This document shows positions 11,161-22,333 of a stretch of 35,993 nt of DNA, piece after piece; within the stretch, counting starts at the first letter, position 1; each line of letters starts with the position of its first letter. The notes under the pieces are model-generated. The model was given only the letters and a program-made list of their open reading frames with translations. It was not told where the DNA came from and made no database searches. The stretch covers positions 1,035,436 to 1,071,428 of the forward strand of contig CABFPE010000056.1 of assembly GCA_900660155.1 (NCBI GenBank). The letters run 5' to 3'. Source of the stretch: Hofstenia miamia. Lineage: Eukaryota > Xenacoelomorpha > Acoela > Hofsteniidae. The position numbers were made by a program, and so were the translations under genes.

Positions 11161-12003
11161 CTGTTAATTGATTACAGCAGAGCATAATAGACTGCAGAGC
11201 TAGAAATTTATTTTTCGACCATCCCTATCAGTTGGGGGCATGGGGGGAAAAACGTGAGTTGGAATTTACATTCTTTAATTGCTTACGAAAAATTAATAAT
11301 AATATATTAAGAAATTTCCCTTTAATGGAGACTTTACGCTATCTTACGCGCAAATCAATCATAAAAGATGATAGAATTTATAAGTGCATTTATTACAATG
11401 AGCATCTACATCTAAATAAAAAATTTACAAGATATTTAAACAACTGTATTGAAGCAATTATACAATATCAAAAACACTTCCTAACACTGTGCAGTAAATG
11501 TGTTGATGAAAAACATCTGTTATTTCATGCAGAAAACCAAATGAATACAATTTCACAAACAATTGAGAAACTTAATGAAAACATAATTCTCTAAGTAATG
11601 AATTAAAGAACTTTAAATTAAACTTAAATAAGAACGTTGATAATTTTTCTTCAAAAATAGAAAATACGGTTGGTGCTCATATAAAATAAAGATGAACCTT
11701 TAAAAAAAAAAGGAACTTTAAACAGAGTAAAAGAATCAGAAAGAGTCACTAAGTTATAGTGCAAAGCTTACCCAAGATAGAGAAAATATCAATTATATTT
11801 TTTTACATCTTAAAATTGATTCAAATTGTATTACAGAATTCTTTCGAATTGGAAAATTACATTCTTCAGTTGATATTTCTTGTAGCACCGAATGAATTTG
11901 ATCAAAATATTTTTGACTTTTTAATATCTCTACATGTACATTTAAATAAAAATATTTACTTTTCAATACATATCAATGGAAATAATTTTGATTTTATATA
12001 TGC
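11161..12003 (+). repeat. Tandem repeat unit 2 with long open frames
   Basis: It matches 9641-10467 and differs by a 12-base in-frame insertion near 11383, a few substitutions and small indels between the two frames. Its frames are 11232-11594 and 11759-12082. After 12003 it departs abruptly into an 85-bp dispersed repeat, so the second frame has a different C-terminus here from unit 1. Confidence 0.85.
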
Positions 12004-12082
12004 TGGAGTGTTGGGCATTCGGTTGGAAGAAACTATTCGAATATTCGTAATGAAGTATTCGCAAATAGTTGAAATGTTCTAA
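11232..12082 (+). pseudogene. Degraded helical protein gene fragment (unit 2)
   Basis: This is the second copy of the broken gene at 9712-10555. The first frame (120 codons) carries four extra codons in frame and a different C-terminus because of a one-base change. The second frame (107 codons) is cut by an unrelated repeat after about 82 codons. Conserved open frames in two diverging copies hint that the coding part was open when duplicated. Function unknown. Confidence 0.3.
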
Positions 12083-12097
12083 TAGTTTATAATTAAG
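12004..12097 (+). repeat. Dispersed 85-bp repeat, copy 1
   Basis: The segment beginning gttgggcattcggttgga and containing attcgaatattcg recurs at 13252-13337 with about five differences. It truncates tandem unit 2. It is probably the end of a MITE; related ttcgaat-rich sequence also occurs around 14036-14180. Confidence 0.7.
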
Positions 12098-12646
12098 TTA
12101 TTTTTCTAGCATCACAAGTTTTAATGATAACATATTTCCAATCCGTATACATGTATATATATAAATAGTTGTTAAGCAGGCAATGTTTTATTGTTATGAT
12201 GCACACATAGTTGTATAAATTAATATTATCATACCTCGATGCGGATTTGAAAGGCTCATCATTTAAAAGAAATTTCAATTAAATTTATGCATATGATGTT
12301 AATTTTGTAATAATGACAATTTATCAGCGTAATGCTAGAAATGTTAGCTGTCGTCAATTCAATAAATGGTGCTGCTATAATCTTCGCCGCAGTTTGTAAA
12401 TTTTCATTTGAAAAATTATTCGAAGAACATAATTACATGAAAATTCCTCATTAAGATTTATCGGCGAAATTTGCATGCTAAAGTTTGTATAAATATTCCA
12501 TACAAGATAAGCCCATATCAGGGGAAAATTGAAATTCACGGAATTTCCAAAAAAAAACAAAATACATGAATTAATAAAATCTATTAGTACATGCCATTTT
12601 CATATGATTACGTATTTGTATAGAAAATTTAAAGCAAGCCACACAC

Positions 12647-12741
12647 CATGAAGTTGAAATGCCCACATGTGCTTCCCAACTCTTCCCAGACCTGTTTGCA
12701 CTTCATCGCTGATACATAGTGCGCCATTTTCTTTAGCATGT
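12647..12741 (-). CDS. Phospho-lyase gene, exon 6 with the cofactor Asp
   Basis: 95 bp; acceptor tatttttag|A. The donor is probably CATG|GTGTGT, leaving phase 1. It encodes HAKENGALCISDEVQTGLGR followed by VGKHMWAFQLH. The Asp in SDEVQ is the residue expected to pair with the PLP pyridine nitrogen. GT also occurs 2 and 4 bases downstream, but only the phase-1 site gives an open join to exon 7. Confidence 0.9.
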
Positions 12742-12786
12742 CTAAAAATATTTTATAATAATGATGGAAAACCATAGAAAATGAAC

Positions 12787-12869
12787 CTGAACGCCTCCTT
12801 TAAATATCCCTTTGGAAATATAATTTGTCCAGCACAGCTTGGTATAGATTCCACAAGGAAGCAAGCAAT
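12787..12869 (-). CDS. Phospho-lyase gene, exon 5
   Basis: 83 bp; acceptor gttattag|ATT, donor TTCAG|GTTCAT. It encodes IACFLVESIPSCAGQIIFPK and then GYLKEAFR across the next junction. It corresponds to the family strand IAAFIAES followed by SCGGQI and PxGYF. It is separated from exon 4 by only about 43 bp and from exon 6 by about 45 bp, so exons 4-6 form a compact cluster with very short introns. Confidence 0.9.
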
Positions 12870-12912
12870 CTAATAACATATAAGAAAATGGCTATTTTAA
12901 AGCGCCTCTTAC

Positions 12913-13023
12913 TTTAGACTGAGAGCGGTGAAAGGTTTGATAGACCTCATCTGAATATTTTTTGCTGGCTTCTTCTTCTGATGAGTCACGATATTTTCCA
13001 CGATAAGTGTCAGGCAATGGAAC
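12913..13023 (-). CDS. Phospho-lyase gene, exon 4
   Basis: 111 bp, 37 codons, phase 0 on both sides; acceptor cgtctag|GTT, donor AAA|GTAAGA. It encodes VPLPDTYRGKYRDSSEEEAS followed by KKYSDEVYQTFHRSQSK. PDTYRGKYR is the family word after the VHVAP strand. The stretch before exon 5 is a few residues shorter than in the vertebrate enzymes. Confidence 0.9.
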
Positions 13024-13251
13024 CTAGACGTTAAGTATTCAGAAACACAAACCTATGTGAGATTTCTATATAAAGACTGTCCAAAAGATGCCAATATAAT
13101 ATTTTTAGTAAGAAATTCCGAAATGCAATCATGAAGCAAATATAATTTCCAACAGAAAACTTTTTATCTAAGTTTGCGTTGTCCTATAAGTTATCATTTT
13201 TGAAAATCTTTCATTGATATATTTTGAAATGCCAAGTACTATTTTGCGAGA

Positions 13252-13337
13252 TTGTTGGGCATTCGGTTGGAAAGAACTATTCGAATATTCGTAATGAAGT
13301 ATTCGCCAATAGTTGAACTGTTCTAATAGGTTATAAA
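13252..13337 (+). repeat. Dispersed 85-bp repeat, copy 2
   Basis: Second copy of the repeat at 12004-12097, in the same orientation, immediately left of the Tc1-like transposase fragment and upstream of exon 4 in the gene direction. Confidence 0.7.
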
Positions 13338-13439
13338 AAAATACCTCCAAAACCTCCCAATCAGCTCTTGTGTGACTTTCAAAGCAAAATCACAGGAAGA
13401 CTTCAGAGGAACTTTGCAAGGAATGGGCTGATGGTCACC

Positions 13440-13640
13440 TCGTGACTACAAGAACTGGGTGAAACTTCCTGAAGAAGTACTCTCAATTGGGACTTTCGTG
13501 GCACCCAGAAAGCCATTCTTAACCTTAAGGCAAAGATTACGCCGGCCGAGTTGGGCCAAGTTGACGAGAGACAATTCATCTGAACATTGGTCTAATGTTA
13601 TATTTTCGGATGAGTCAAGATTTGAGCGCAATGAAAAAAA
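13440..13640 (+). pseudogene. Second Tc1-like transposase fragment
   Basis: The plus-strand reading contains RKPFLTLRQRLRR, WAKL, and then SSEHWSNVIFSDESRFE, the block around the first catalytic Asp (here SDES, intact) of Tc1-type transposases. No second or third catalytic block follows; the frame runs into unrelated AT-rich sequence after about 13640. No terminal repeats were seen. It differs in sequence from the Tc1 element at 20991-22333, so it is a different Tc1 lineage. It lies in the intron between exons 3 and 4. Confidence 0.75.
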
Positions 13641-14684
13641 AGAATTTTGTAAAATTCCTAACAGCTTTATTGAAAGACTTTTTTGCTTGAATCCCAGATC
13701 GCCTGGAAGCTGTTATTCGCTCAAAGGGACTCCCTACAAAGTACTAGAAGAAAGAATTTTGTTGCTAGGTGCTTGTATTGCATCAATTATTAATTTATGT
13801 ATATTATTTTGAATTTACTTTTTTCGGATTTGATCATTTGTTAAAATTTTTTCAGGTGGCCGAATACATTTTTCCAATACACGTTTTCTAATTTTGATTA
13901 AAAATTAATAGCCAATTGTTATTTTACATATCTTATGGTATTAGAAATACAGATTTTCCTTTCTCAATCAAAGTAACTCTTCGTTATACTCTTAGGCACA
14001 CTCTATCCAATGAATGTTCATTATTTATTCAAAATGGCAAGGTGTTCGAATACATATTTCCAGTATTGTAGTTTCTTGCTAAGCAAAGTAACCATGGGCG
14101 AAAGGTTAAAAGTGTCAGAAACAGTTGGATTCAGTTTAATCGCTTATTCGAATATATTCGAAAGTTCGAATGCTCAGAATGAACACGTTGGAGTCATGGC
14201 ACTTATGCAAAAAAAAATCATTGAAACACAAAAATTGAAAGAAGTTCGAGGAGTGCTATTTAGGATAAAAGTGTGGCCGCATAATATTATCGGAAAGGAA
14301 AATAAAGCGAGCATGTAATTTTCAAATTTGGGTCCCCATGTGAAGCAGATTTGTTTTTTCTGGTCTAAGAACGTAGAAAAATTCGCAAAGCGCGGGAATT
14401 TGTCTAGTTCACTGCCAAAATTGGTTCTCACATCTTCAAAACATCTGTATCTATTACTCCATTTCTATAAAAGACGAATTTGAAAACTAATCTAAGAACC
14501 ACTTCGACTTTCCAATATTAAACATTTCCTTGATTTAACTCATAAATGAACATGCCATTCATATGCTAAATTCACTTTCTTTAAGAAGTCATGATGTCCT
14601 TCAATTTTGCGGAAGTTTTCTTTTCATCGACCAGCTAATCCAATTTCACGTTGAATTGTGTATAGAAAAGCATGATTAACTTAA

Positions 14685-14833
14685 GTACCCAATCGGCGAT
14701 TTCATTCGATTTATAGGTACTGAGCTCCACTAAATGCTCCAGAGAGCCATGATAGGCATTTTCAAGAACAGCAACATGTCTTCGTTTGGTATAACAGCGA
14801 GCTAATCGAATAGCCAAATCATTTGCTTCAGAC
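14685..14833 (-). pseudogene. Duplicated exon 3 lacking its donor
   Basis: This copy matches 16419-16567 with one silent difference (catgtc versus catgcc on the plus strand). The copied block stops 5 bases before the exon end, so the reading goes from ADWV into LKLIM and on to a stop. The acceptor (tttatag) is kept. The only GT near the end is the weak AA|GTTAAT, which would leave phase 2 and shift exon 4 out of frame. It lies between exon 3 and exon 4 in the same orientation. Inclusion in mRNA would disrupt the protein; it is most likely silent or a poison exon. Confidence 0.85.
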
Positions 14834-15514
14834 CTATAAATCAAAATTTCAAAAATTCAATGAAAAATTCTAATTGCTTTTAACTAACGATATGACATGA
14901 GCCTCATATAAAGCGCTTTGAAAATATTTGAGGCTTAAAAAATGCATTCTCCGGAAATCTCGTATGCAGTACATTAATTTTAGGATGGGATTAATAAGTA
15001 ATAATTAATTTACAATTGTATTTCATAATAACTACCCCAATATATCAATCCAGTTTTGAAAAATAACAGAAAATTGTTAGTTAATTTACAAAATAAATTG
15101 AAACATATATTTATTAAGTCTAATTACAAAGGCATTTTTTGAATCCTTGATGGTTTCCGAAAAAAATTGAAAGCTGATAGCTCACAAACTAATAAATAAA
15201 ATCGAAAAATACCAAAATATAGATTATTCTGCTAATACGTCTGACTTGCACCTGGCGTGCTTGAAGGTAGTATATGCGGTTAATTTATTGGAAACAATAT
15301 TTGAGGTCAGTTTTTACACCTATGATCTTTAGAAAGCCTTTATATAAAAACATAAGTATGGGGAGAACTTGAAAGATGTTTTGAAAAAATCGGATGTTTC
15401 TGTGACAAATAGTAAAGACTTTCATGGGATAGAAACAATTTTTAGCACAAATTTTCACCATAACAAGGAAACATTTTTATCCATAGAAGTGTTCATGTTC
15501 AAGGATTGCCAATT
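14685..15514 (-). repeat. 830-bp duplicated block carrying exon 3 and flanking intron, inserted copy
   Basis: It matches 16419-17248 over exactly 830 bp. By eye I see only two substitutions (in the exon, and acatttttat versus acatatttat near the end) and no gap. It is flanked by a 14-bp direct repeat, GCATGATTAACTTA, at 14670-14683 and 15515-15528, absent from the flanks of the source copy. This marks 14685-15514 as the insertion and 16419-17248 as the donor. One extra A lies between the left repeat and the block. No poly-A tail, terminal inverted repeat or element of its own is visible. Confidence 0.9.
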
Positions 15515-16413
15515 GCATGATTAACTTAGTGGAGTATTCTATTTACAATACATTTATAAATGTTTATCTCGAAAATCTAAAAGTGATTTTTGAAGCTTCG
15601 AATGATAGTTTTTACTGCTTCCACTTTCACAGCGAACTGATTTCTTCCGTTAATTATGAACTAAGAAGCTTATGAAGATCCTGAATAGTGCCTTTCTTGG
15701 TAATTTTGTCCACAATGGACTTTACTTTTCGCGGAGTTACACATGTTATTACCAACCAAGGTGTACGTAACAACCCCAACCAAGATCTATGCAGCAATAA
15801 AGATCTTCAATTGCTTCAAACTTTTTTGCTGGTGCGAAATCCAAATATTTATAGTTTCTTTCAAACTTCAAATTTACTCGACTGAAGATTTTCTAGAATC
15901 AAACAAAGCATTTTAAAAATTTGCATTTTTTATGGAAATCCCTGCATTATAGACTTCCATTACTTTCTTAGTGAAATGACATTCCAGAGCTACGAATGAG
16001 TCCAAATTTTCCGAGCAGGGTCAAATAATAAATACATTATATTAATTGCAGCTCCCTATTCAACATTTTTGGTTTTTATCAAGTCGTCCCTCTTTTAATT
16101 ATTTAACTCTGATGCTGCCCAAGCGGTAGTTACAGTGAGCCATGGGCCACAGCAGACCAAAATAAATTATAATGAAATTACTAAAAGTAAAATAGATACA
16201 GCTCAGACAAACTCACAAGGAAGTGATGAAAAGAATCAACCCCAATCTTAGGAAAACTGGCTGCATGTTTGCATCCCGGGCGCCTATTATGTTCAATCCA
16301 AGAAATTCAAAAATCCAATTAAAATTATAAATTTTTCTTTAAAACCGTTGTAAATAACAGCAATGTTGTAATATAGGGATTTTCTATAATTTAGTTTGAA
16401 TATTGCTACTTAC

Positions 16414-16567
16414 TACATGTACCCAATCGGCGATTTCATTCGATTTATAGGTACTGAGCTCCACTAAATGCTCCAGAGAGCCATGATAGGCATTTTCAAG
16501 AACAGCAACATGCCTTCGTTTGGTATAACAGCGAGCTAATCGAATAGCCAAATCATTTGCTTCAGAC
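16414..16567 (-). CDS. Phospho-lyase gene, exon 3 (functional-looking copy)
   Basis: 154 bp, 51 complete codons, with acceptor tttatag|G and a canonical donor GTA|GTAAGT. It encodes SEANDLAIRLARCYTKRRHV, then AVLENAYHGSLEHLVELSTY, then KSNEIADWVHV. The NAYHG motif is the family DHAYHG element near the cofactor. The end phase is 0 and matches exon 4, which begins VPLPDTYRG. A nearly identical copy lies at 14685-14833, but only this copy retains the 5 coding bases and the GTAAGT donor, so this one is taken as the used exon. Confidence 0.93.
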
Positions 16568-17248
16568 CTATAAATCAAAATTTCAAAAATTCAATGAAAA
16601 ATTCTAATTGCTTTTAACTAACGATATGACATGAGCCTCATATAAAGCGCTTTGAAAATATTTGAGGCTTAAAAAATGCATTCTCCGGAAATCTCGTATG
16701 CAGTACATTAATTTTAGGATGGGATTAATAAGTAATAATTAATTTACAATTGTATTTCATAATAACTACCCCAATATATCAATCCAGTTTTGAAAAATAA
16801 CAGAAAATTGTTAGTTAATTTACAAAATAAATTGAAACATATATTTATTAAGTCTAATTACAAAGGCATTTTTTGAATCCTTGATGGTTTCCGAAAAAAA
16901 TTGAAAGCTGATAGCTCACAAACTAATAAATAAAATCGAAAAATACCAAAATATAGATTATTCTGCTAATACGTCTGACTTGCACCTGGCGTGCTTGAAG
17001 GTAGTATATGCGGTTAATTTATTGGAAACAATATTTGAGGTCAGTTTTTACACCTATGATCTTTAGAAAGCCTTTATATAAAAACATAAGTATGGGGAGA
17101 ACTTGAAAGATGTTTTGAAAAAATCGGATGTTTCTGTGACAAATAGTAAAGACTTTCATGGGATAGAAACAATTTTTAGCACAAATTTTCACCATAACAA
17201 GGAAACATATTTATCCATAGAAGTGTTCATGTTCAAGGATTGCCAATT
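16419..17248 (-). repeat. 830-bp duplicated block, source copy
   Basis: This is the source for 14685-15514. It keeps the natural junctions: the exon 3 donor at 16412-16413 just outside one end and uninterrupted intron at the other. It contains 149 of the 154 exon bases plus about 680 bp of the upstream intron. Confidence 0.88.
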
Positions 17249-17924
17249 TTCTTAATAGCCTTGGATGATATTGATTGAAAATGTGGACACAACCTATTGT
17301 ATCCATTTGATTACACTAGGAAGTTTAAGTTTAATTAGTTTCTATGTAGATATTTGACATTTTTTCAGGAGTCTGAGAGCTCATCTTTGCCCATATCTGG
17401 ATACGCCCATTGAGCAGTGCATAATTTTGGAAACTATTCAAACAGGCAAAACAGCGCAAATAAATCATATACATTTAATGAAATCATACAACTTCGTGAA
17501 ATTAGAATTCAAATAATGATTTTGGTTCACATATAATAAAATTGGACAAAAAAGCTAGATAAAACAGTTTATTACTAATATAAAGGTCTTAGAAACAACA
17601 ATCAATAACTCTTTAAAAATAAAAAGTGTTATATTAATTTCCCTTATTGATTAGCAATCAAATTCAATTTCAGTTTTAACGAAAGCATCAAAACATACTT
17701 TACCAAAATTACACATATTCTCACAATAAGCAACAGTATGTTATCGAAGACGAGGAATTTACTTATACAAAACTCGATGCTGAATTCGATTGCTAATTTA
17801 TTCAGTCAGAGTATTCCATAATTCCAATCACAATTTGTCAGCTACTCAAATACATAAATTTTATTCATAAAAAAAAGTGATTAATAATTATATTTTAGAA
17901 TAATCATGGAAGACTTTGTTCTCA

Positions 17925-18254
<330 letters not shown>

Positions 18255-18536
18255 CTACCAAAGTTACTAATCTCATAGTTTATTTTTAGGTACTACTAAA
18301 ACAATAAGGTAAATCAAATATATTTATATATATATATAATGTGCTACGTATTAGTTGTTTCAATATTAATACAAAAATACTAAGTACCTGGTTTCGAGAT
18401 TTAATAACAAATGTAGTCTGCAAAATTCAAGAAAATGAATAAACATTAGGATTTCAGTATACAGAATAAAATTGATTTATATAGAACCTACATTTGGAAG
18501 ACACGTTGGACAAAAATAGAATGTGTAAGTTAGAAC

Positions 18537-18822
18537 CAGTGATGCAAGAAGCTTAATTAGGTGCGAGCTGAGTCGAGCCGCTTATATACACATAGAGCTG
18601 GTTGAAAAACTCCTTCTGAAAATAAATTGCAATTAATTTACAGAAGCAGAGAAATAAATTGAAATTCATTTATGCATGCTGTTAAAACGTGTAAAAGGTG
18701 TAAATTTGAGGTAATATTTAAGTGGTTAATTACGCAATTTCTGCTCTCGCACAAACAGAAATTATCAGCCGAGCTGAGGCGCGGCATAGCCGGCGAATTC
18801 AAGAGATTCGCTTGCAACACTG
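18537..18822. mobile_element. hAT-like MITE, 286 bp
   Basis: Ends are CAGTGATGCAAG at 18537-18548 and CTTGCAACACTG at 18811-18822, inverted repeats with 11 of 12 matches. CAGTG-start termini are typical of hAT elements. Inner subterminal motifs also pair (GAGCTGAGTCGAGCC near the left, GCCGAGCTGAGGC near the right). The interior is more GC-rich than its surroundings. The expected 8-bp target duplication is poor (GTTAGAAC versus GTCACTGC), so the assignment rests on the termini. It is in the intron between exons 1 and 2. Confidence 0.5.
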
Positions 18823-18829
18823 GTCACTG

Positions 18830-20011
18830 CCTTCTAAAAGATAAGGCCGAAAAGTAAATTAATAAATTGCAAAGAGAAATGGAATATATTCACAAAAATA
18901 CTATGTCACAGTGATTTCAATGCTGTGTTAATCGTGAAATGCACTTATAAACAATTTATTTGCTTCAATAGTATTATCATCAATTTGTGAAGTAGGTATG
19001 ATGTACAAGAACCACTTAGAGAAATATAACTACCAGTTCTAGTAGAGTGAAGTCCAAAGGCAAAGGTCAGAGTTTTCTCTGTAGTTTAGAGTGTAAGGTT
19101 GCTGCCACATATTCTCACATACACAAATCACATCATTATAATGATAATACAAAATGTATACAACTTAGAGATAGACTAGGGCTACTAGCCAGTTTCCACA
19201 TATTTTAAAATGTTTATAATTATCAATCAAAATCGTTCGTGATAAAAAATGCAAAAGTGATCATTAGTCATGCTATATTTTACAATATAACTATTGGAAA
19301 ATTTCATGCAAATATGATCAAATTTCAATGCAAGATCAGAAATATTCTCCAATTCGTATTCAGGAAAACACTACTCACAACTAAAATATCAAGCAAAATA
19401 GTCACTTAAACTTTATAAAAATGTTTGACAAAGGATATTCGTAAAAATGTACCAGCATTAATTATTCTTTCAAAATACGAAAATCGAATTAAAAATTTCT
19501 GCTAATATATATATATATATTTACAAACCTACAGTTTGACTAGTTTATCAGTTGTATAAACATTGCAACTCTGCATATCTTAATAAACGTCTAATGTATT
19601 TCCAACTTAAGCAAATCATATGTAAACTGTTTATTGCTTGACAATATTTAACTGTTGAATTTCTTAAAAGGCGAAAAAATTTCACTTCCAATATGAGTCT
19701 TTAAACTTGTCAATGTTATATATTTGAGAAGAAACGTGCCGTAAAATGGGTTAGCTTTTAAAATGCAAGGTAACTTACTTAAACAGTAACAAATTTCATA
19801 CTTCTATCAATGCATTAACATAATTTGTATAGATGTTGTTTCTCATATTTACAATCAAAGACATTAGAATATATTTATTGTAGATTTATTGAATTAAATG
19901 TCTTTATGTCTTTGAAATTTGAATTTAAATTTCCAGGCGTACAGCCTTTTGAAAGATAAATCACGTAATTGATAGTTAGTGAGTCAACCAATTTCTGATT
20001 AAAATTTAACA
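18830..20011. other. Intronic AT-rich stretch
   Basis: No reading frame, structured repeat or transposon end was recognised. A short (TA)n run lies near 19505-19520. Confidence 0.5.
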
Positions 20012-20330
20012 ATGCCAAGAAATTACATTAAATGAAGTGGAAATGAACCACAATAAATGAAGATGCTATCGAAAAATGGAGATGATGCCAACCAAGGTAT
20101 GAGTTTGCGTGCGGCAGCCACAAAAAATCAGTTATATAAAATCTGGGTATTATCAAAAAGTAGTGTCTCCAATAATGCTAAATCAACTTTGGAAAAAGTA
20201 CAGGGAGTCTGGAGTCCCAGAAAACCTGGTATCTTGGTTTCGTGCTTCCAGGATTCATTTAATAAGCATAGAAGAGCCATTAAGGCACATCCCAGGCACA
20301 CTTACAGTTTCTAATTTTGAAATGTAATTT
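20012..20330 (+). pseudogene. Decayed pipsqueak-type helix-turn-helix fragment
   Basis: ATG at 20012 begins MPRNYIK, then in shifting frames NEDAIEKWR and DDANQGMSLRAAA, followed by KNQLYK and a stretch ending ESGVPENL. MPRNY plus A(I)xxWxxGMSLRAAAKK is the layout of the pipsqueak HTH found in BTB-psq factors and in Tigger/pogo or jerky-type transposases. Internal stops and at least one frameshift are present. It lies about 660 bp left of the Tc1 element but outside its terminal repeats, so it is a separate remnant. Whether it came from a transposon or a captured host exon cannot be told. Confidence 0.4.
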
Positions 20331-20990
20331 ATTGGGCATGATTTGGACGCAACTCTTATAGAAATGTTGGTAGCTAGAAGAGGCCAACGAAATGTTAGGC
20401 GGAAATCTCGTGTTACAAAGATGGTTCTTCGAGAACAAGCTAGAAGTAAAGAAATTAGGCCAACTATTCTTACCACTGCATTTGCTTCTCTGACACTGTC
20501 ACTACTTCTGCTACTACTTCTATTTCTGGTAACTCGGATCTTTGTTTTGGTTGTCATAGCTCACATTCTATCTAACGTCGGTAGTGATTGATTGCGATGC
20601 ATCATTTGTCTTAAGAGATTCTGTGTGAATTCAACGAAATTCTACAGAGCCTTACTACTCATTTCATCCTGATGAAACTAAAACTTATTTTTTTGCTTGT
20701 TTTTTATGTCATGGTTTGTTTATCATGTTTGTAGGTATCCAATTTTGTTGATACGAATCATTTATGTCCCTAAAAATAATAATGTTAAAAGTTAGCCCCA
20801 AATTTTACAAACTATAGAAAGATTACAATGCTTTACTGATAAATAACAACGACTAAATGCGTTTGTGTAATGATGCATTTTATGTTAGCGTGCATTTGGC
20901 TTCTTGCTCTATCAACTTACTACATTCAACGACTGAATACAAATATAAATGAATTGCATAGGGGCTGCGCCTAAAAAAGAGGTGAAAGTA
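20331..20990. other. Intronic stretch between the HTH fragment and the Tc1 element
   Basis: It holds a plus-strand open frame at 20343-20591 rich in Arg/Lys at the start and Leu at the end, with an overlapping minus-strand frame over the same DNA. It may be a continuation of the HTH-containing element, but no family signature is visible. The remainder is AT-rich intron. Confidence 0.3.
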
Positions 20991-22333
20991 TACAGTACTG
21001 GCCAAAAGTTTGGGAACAGTAACCTGTCTAAAGCGTGTTTTATGCTATTTCCTGGAAACTTCGTAAAATTCCTGGAATTCCCAATTTTTTCTTAGAATTT
21101 ACAACAGATTCATTTAGCCAATCATATTAACATAACTTTAGATTTACACACAATACGTTTTCACTGAAAAAGCACTATCATTATAGTTTGAAATATGGTC
21201 CGTGGTAGTGAAATTTCAACAACAAAGCGTGCTCAAATTCATATCTTGTACGAGCTGTTAGAATGGGCGTGTCAGTATTTTCAGTATCCAGAAGTGTTAC
21301 TCGCTATCAGCAACTGCAAAAATTTTTTCTCGCAAGTGGTCTGGAAGCCCAAAAGTGACAACCCCTCAGACTGACCGTCTCATTCACCGTTACGTCGTCA
21401 ATCAACCATTCTCTTCATCTTCTGAAGTCAAAGCAAATCTAGGTGCGGTAGTGCAGAATGTATCAACACGCACCGTTAGGCGTCGATTGAATACTACCTT
21501 TGACCTTTCATCGTGCAAACCAGCAGAAAACCCCGATTGTCTTCAAAGAACATTCAAAACGGTTGCTCTTCTGCAGGCAATACCAACACTACACTCCTGA
21601 GATGTGGCATCAAGTAATTTTTAGTGAAGAATCCAAGATTTGCCAGTTTACATCATACCGGCCACACGTTCGACGACCAAAAAACCAAAGATTCAACACA
21701 CGTTATACACAACAAACTGTCCGCTCAGCATCTTCTGTAATGATTTGGGGTGCTATAACTGCGAATGGGCGTGCTGGTCTGCATTTTGTTTCTCACAACT
21801 AGACAGTCACAGCCTAGGCCTACCTCAAAATAATTCAGGATAAAGTTCCCATGGTTATGCAGCTTCGCGGAACATCTGTACTACAACAAGATGGCGCTCC
21901 TTGTCACAGCACCAAAGTTGTGAAACAGTGGATTGCATCACAAGACTTTCAGCTGCTTGAGAACTCCCCAGACCTCAACGTCATAGAAAATTGCTGGCAT
22001 CACATCAAAAACAGTCTGAGGAAGTGCCAATGCACATCACTCGACGATCTGAAGGAGCAAATTAAAATGTTATGGTGCACAGAGATTACTGATCATTATT
22101 GAATGAAAGCTGGCCGAGTCAATGTCAAATCGCATTGCTGCGTATTTGGCCAATAATGGCGGACATACAAAATATTAGTGAGTTTTTCTGAATTAACTAT
22201 TTACTTTCTACACGGTGTAATCATATTGTTTCTACTTTGTGTTATTATATTGTTTTTACATTGTGTTTTTTAGTGTAAAATACAAAAATTTCTAAATTTG
22301 GAAAGTGTTCCCAAACTTTTGGCCAGTACTGTA
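20991..22333 (+). mobile_element. Tc1/mariner-type transposon, full length, inactive
   Basis: A 1343-bp element with 28-bp terminal inverted repeats (TACAGTACTGGCCAAAAGTT... at the left, its complement at the right), bounded by TA dinucleotides at 20989-20990 and 22334-22335, as expected for Tc1/mariner insertion. It lies in the phospho-lyase intron between exons 1 and 2, opposite to the gene. The terminal repeats match closely over their length, so the insertion is not very old, yet the transposase inside is disabled. Confidence 0.93.
21195..22102 (+). pseudogene. Tc1-like transposase, frameshifted
   Basis: It starts at ATG 21195 (MVRGSEISTTKRAQIH, the N-terminal DNA-binding part). The frame shifts near 21260, returns by about 21355 (TTPQTDRLIH...), and shifts again near 21525. 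A stop occurs at about 21801, and the frame resumes at 21851. Catalytic motifs: IFSEESK where family members have SDES (first Asp replaced by Glu), QQDGAPCH with the second Asp, and NSPDLNVIENCW with the final Glu. The spacing from the second Asp to the Glu is 31 intervening residues instead of 34; the residues usually found between LLE and NSPD are missing. An original length near 330-340 residues is implied. It cannot be active. Confidence 0.92.

Noticed and set aside
13459..13812. Complete 117-codon gene
   Set aside because: Only the first about 60 codons match Tc1 transposase; the remainder is a run-on open frame after truncation.
15640..15770. Minus-strand helix-turn-helix-like reading (TPRKVKSIVDKITKKGTIQD)
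   Set aside because: It resembles Tc1-type HTH rhythm, but it is about 25 residues only, has no neighbouring transposase blocks and has flanking stops. Too weak to annotate.
14685..16567. Mutually exclusive alternative exons 3
   Set aside because: The two copies encode the same residues, and the 14685 copy lacks a proper donor, so alternative splicing would give no new protein and would break the frame.
20255..20591. Overlapping open frames on both strands (82 and 100 codons)
   Set aside because: Ser/Arg and Leu-rich low-complexity readings of the same DNA; neither has a recognisable motif.
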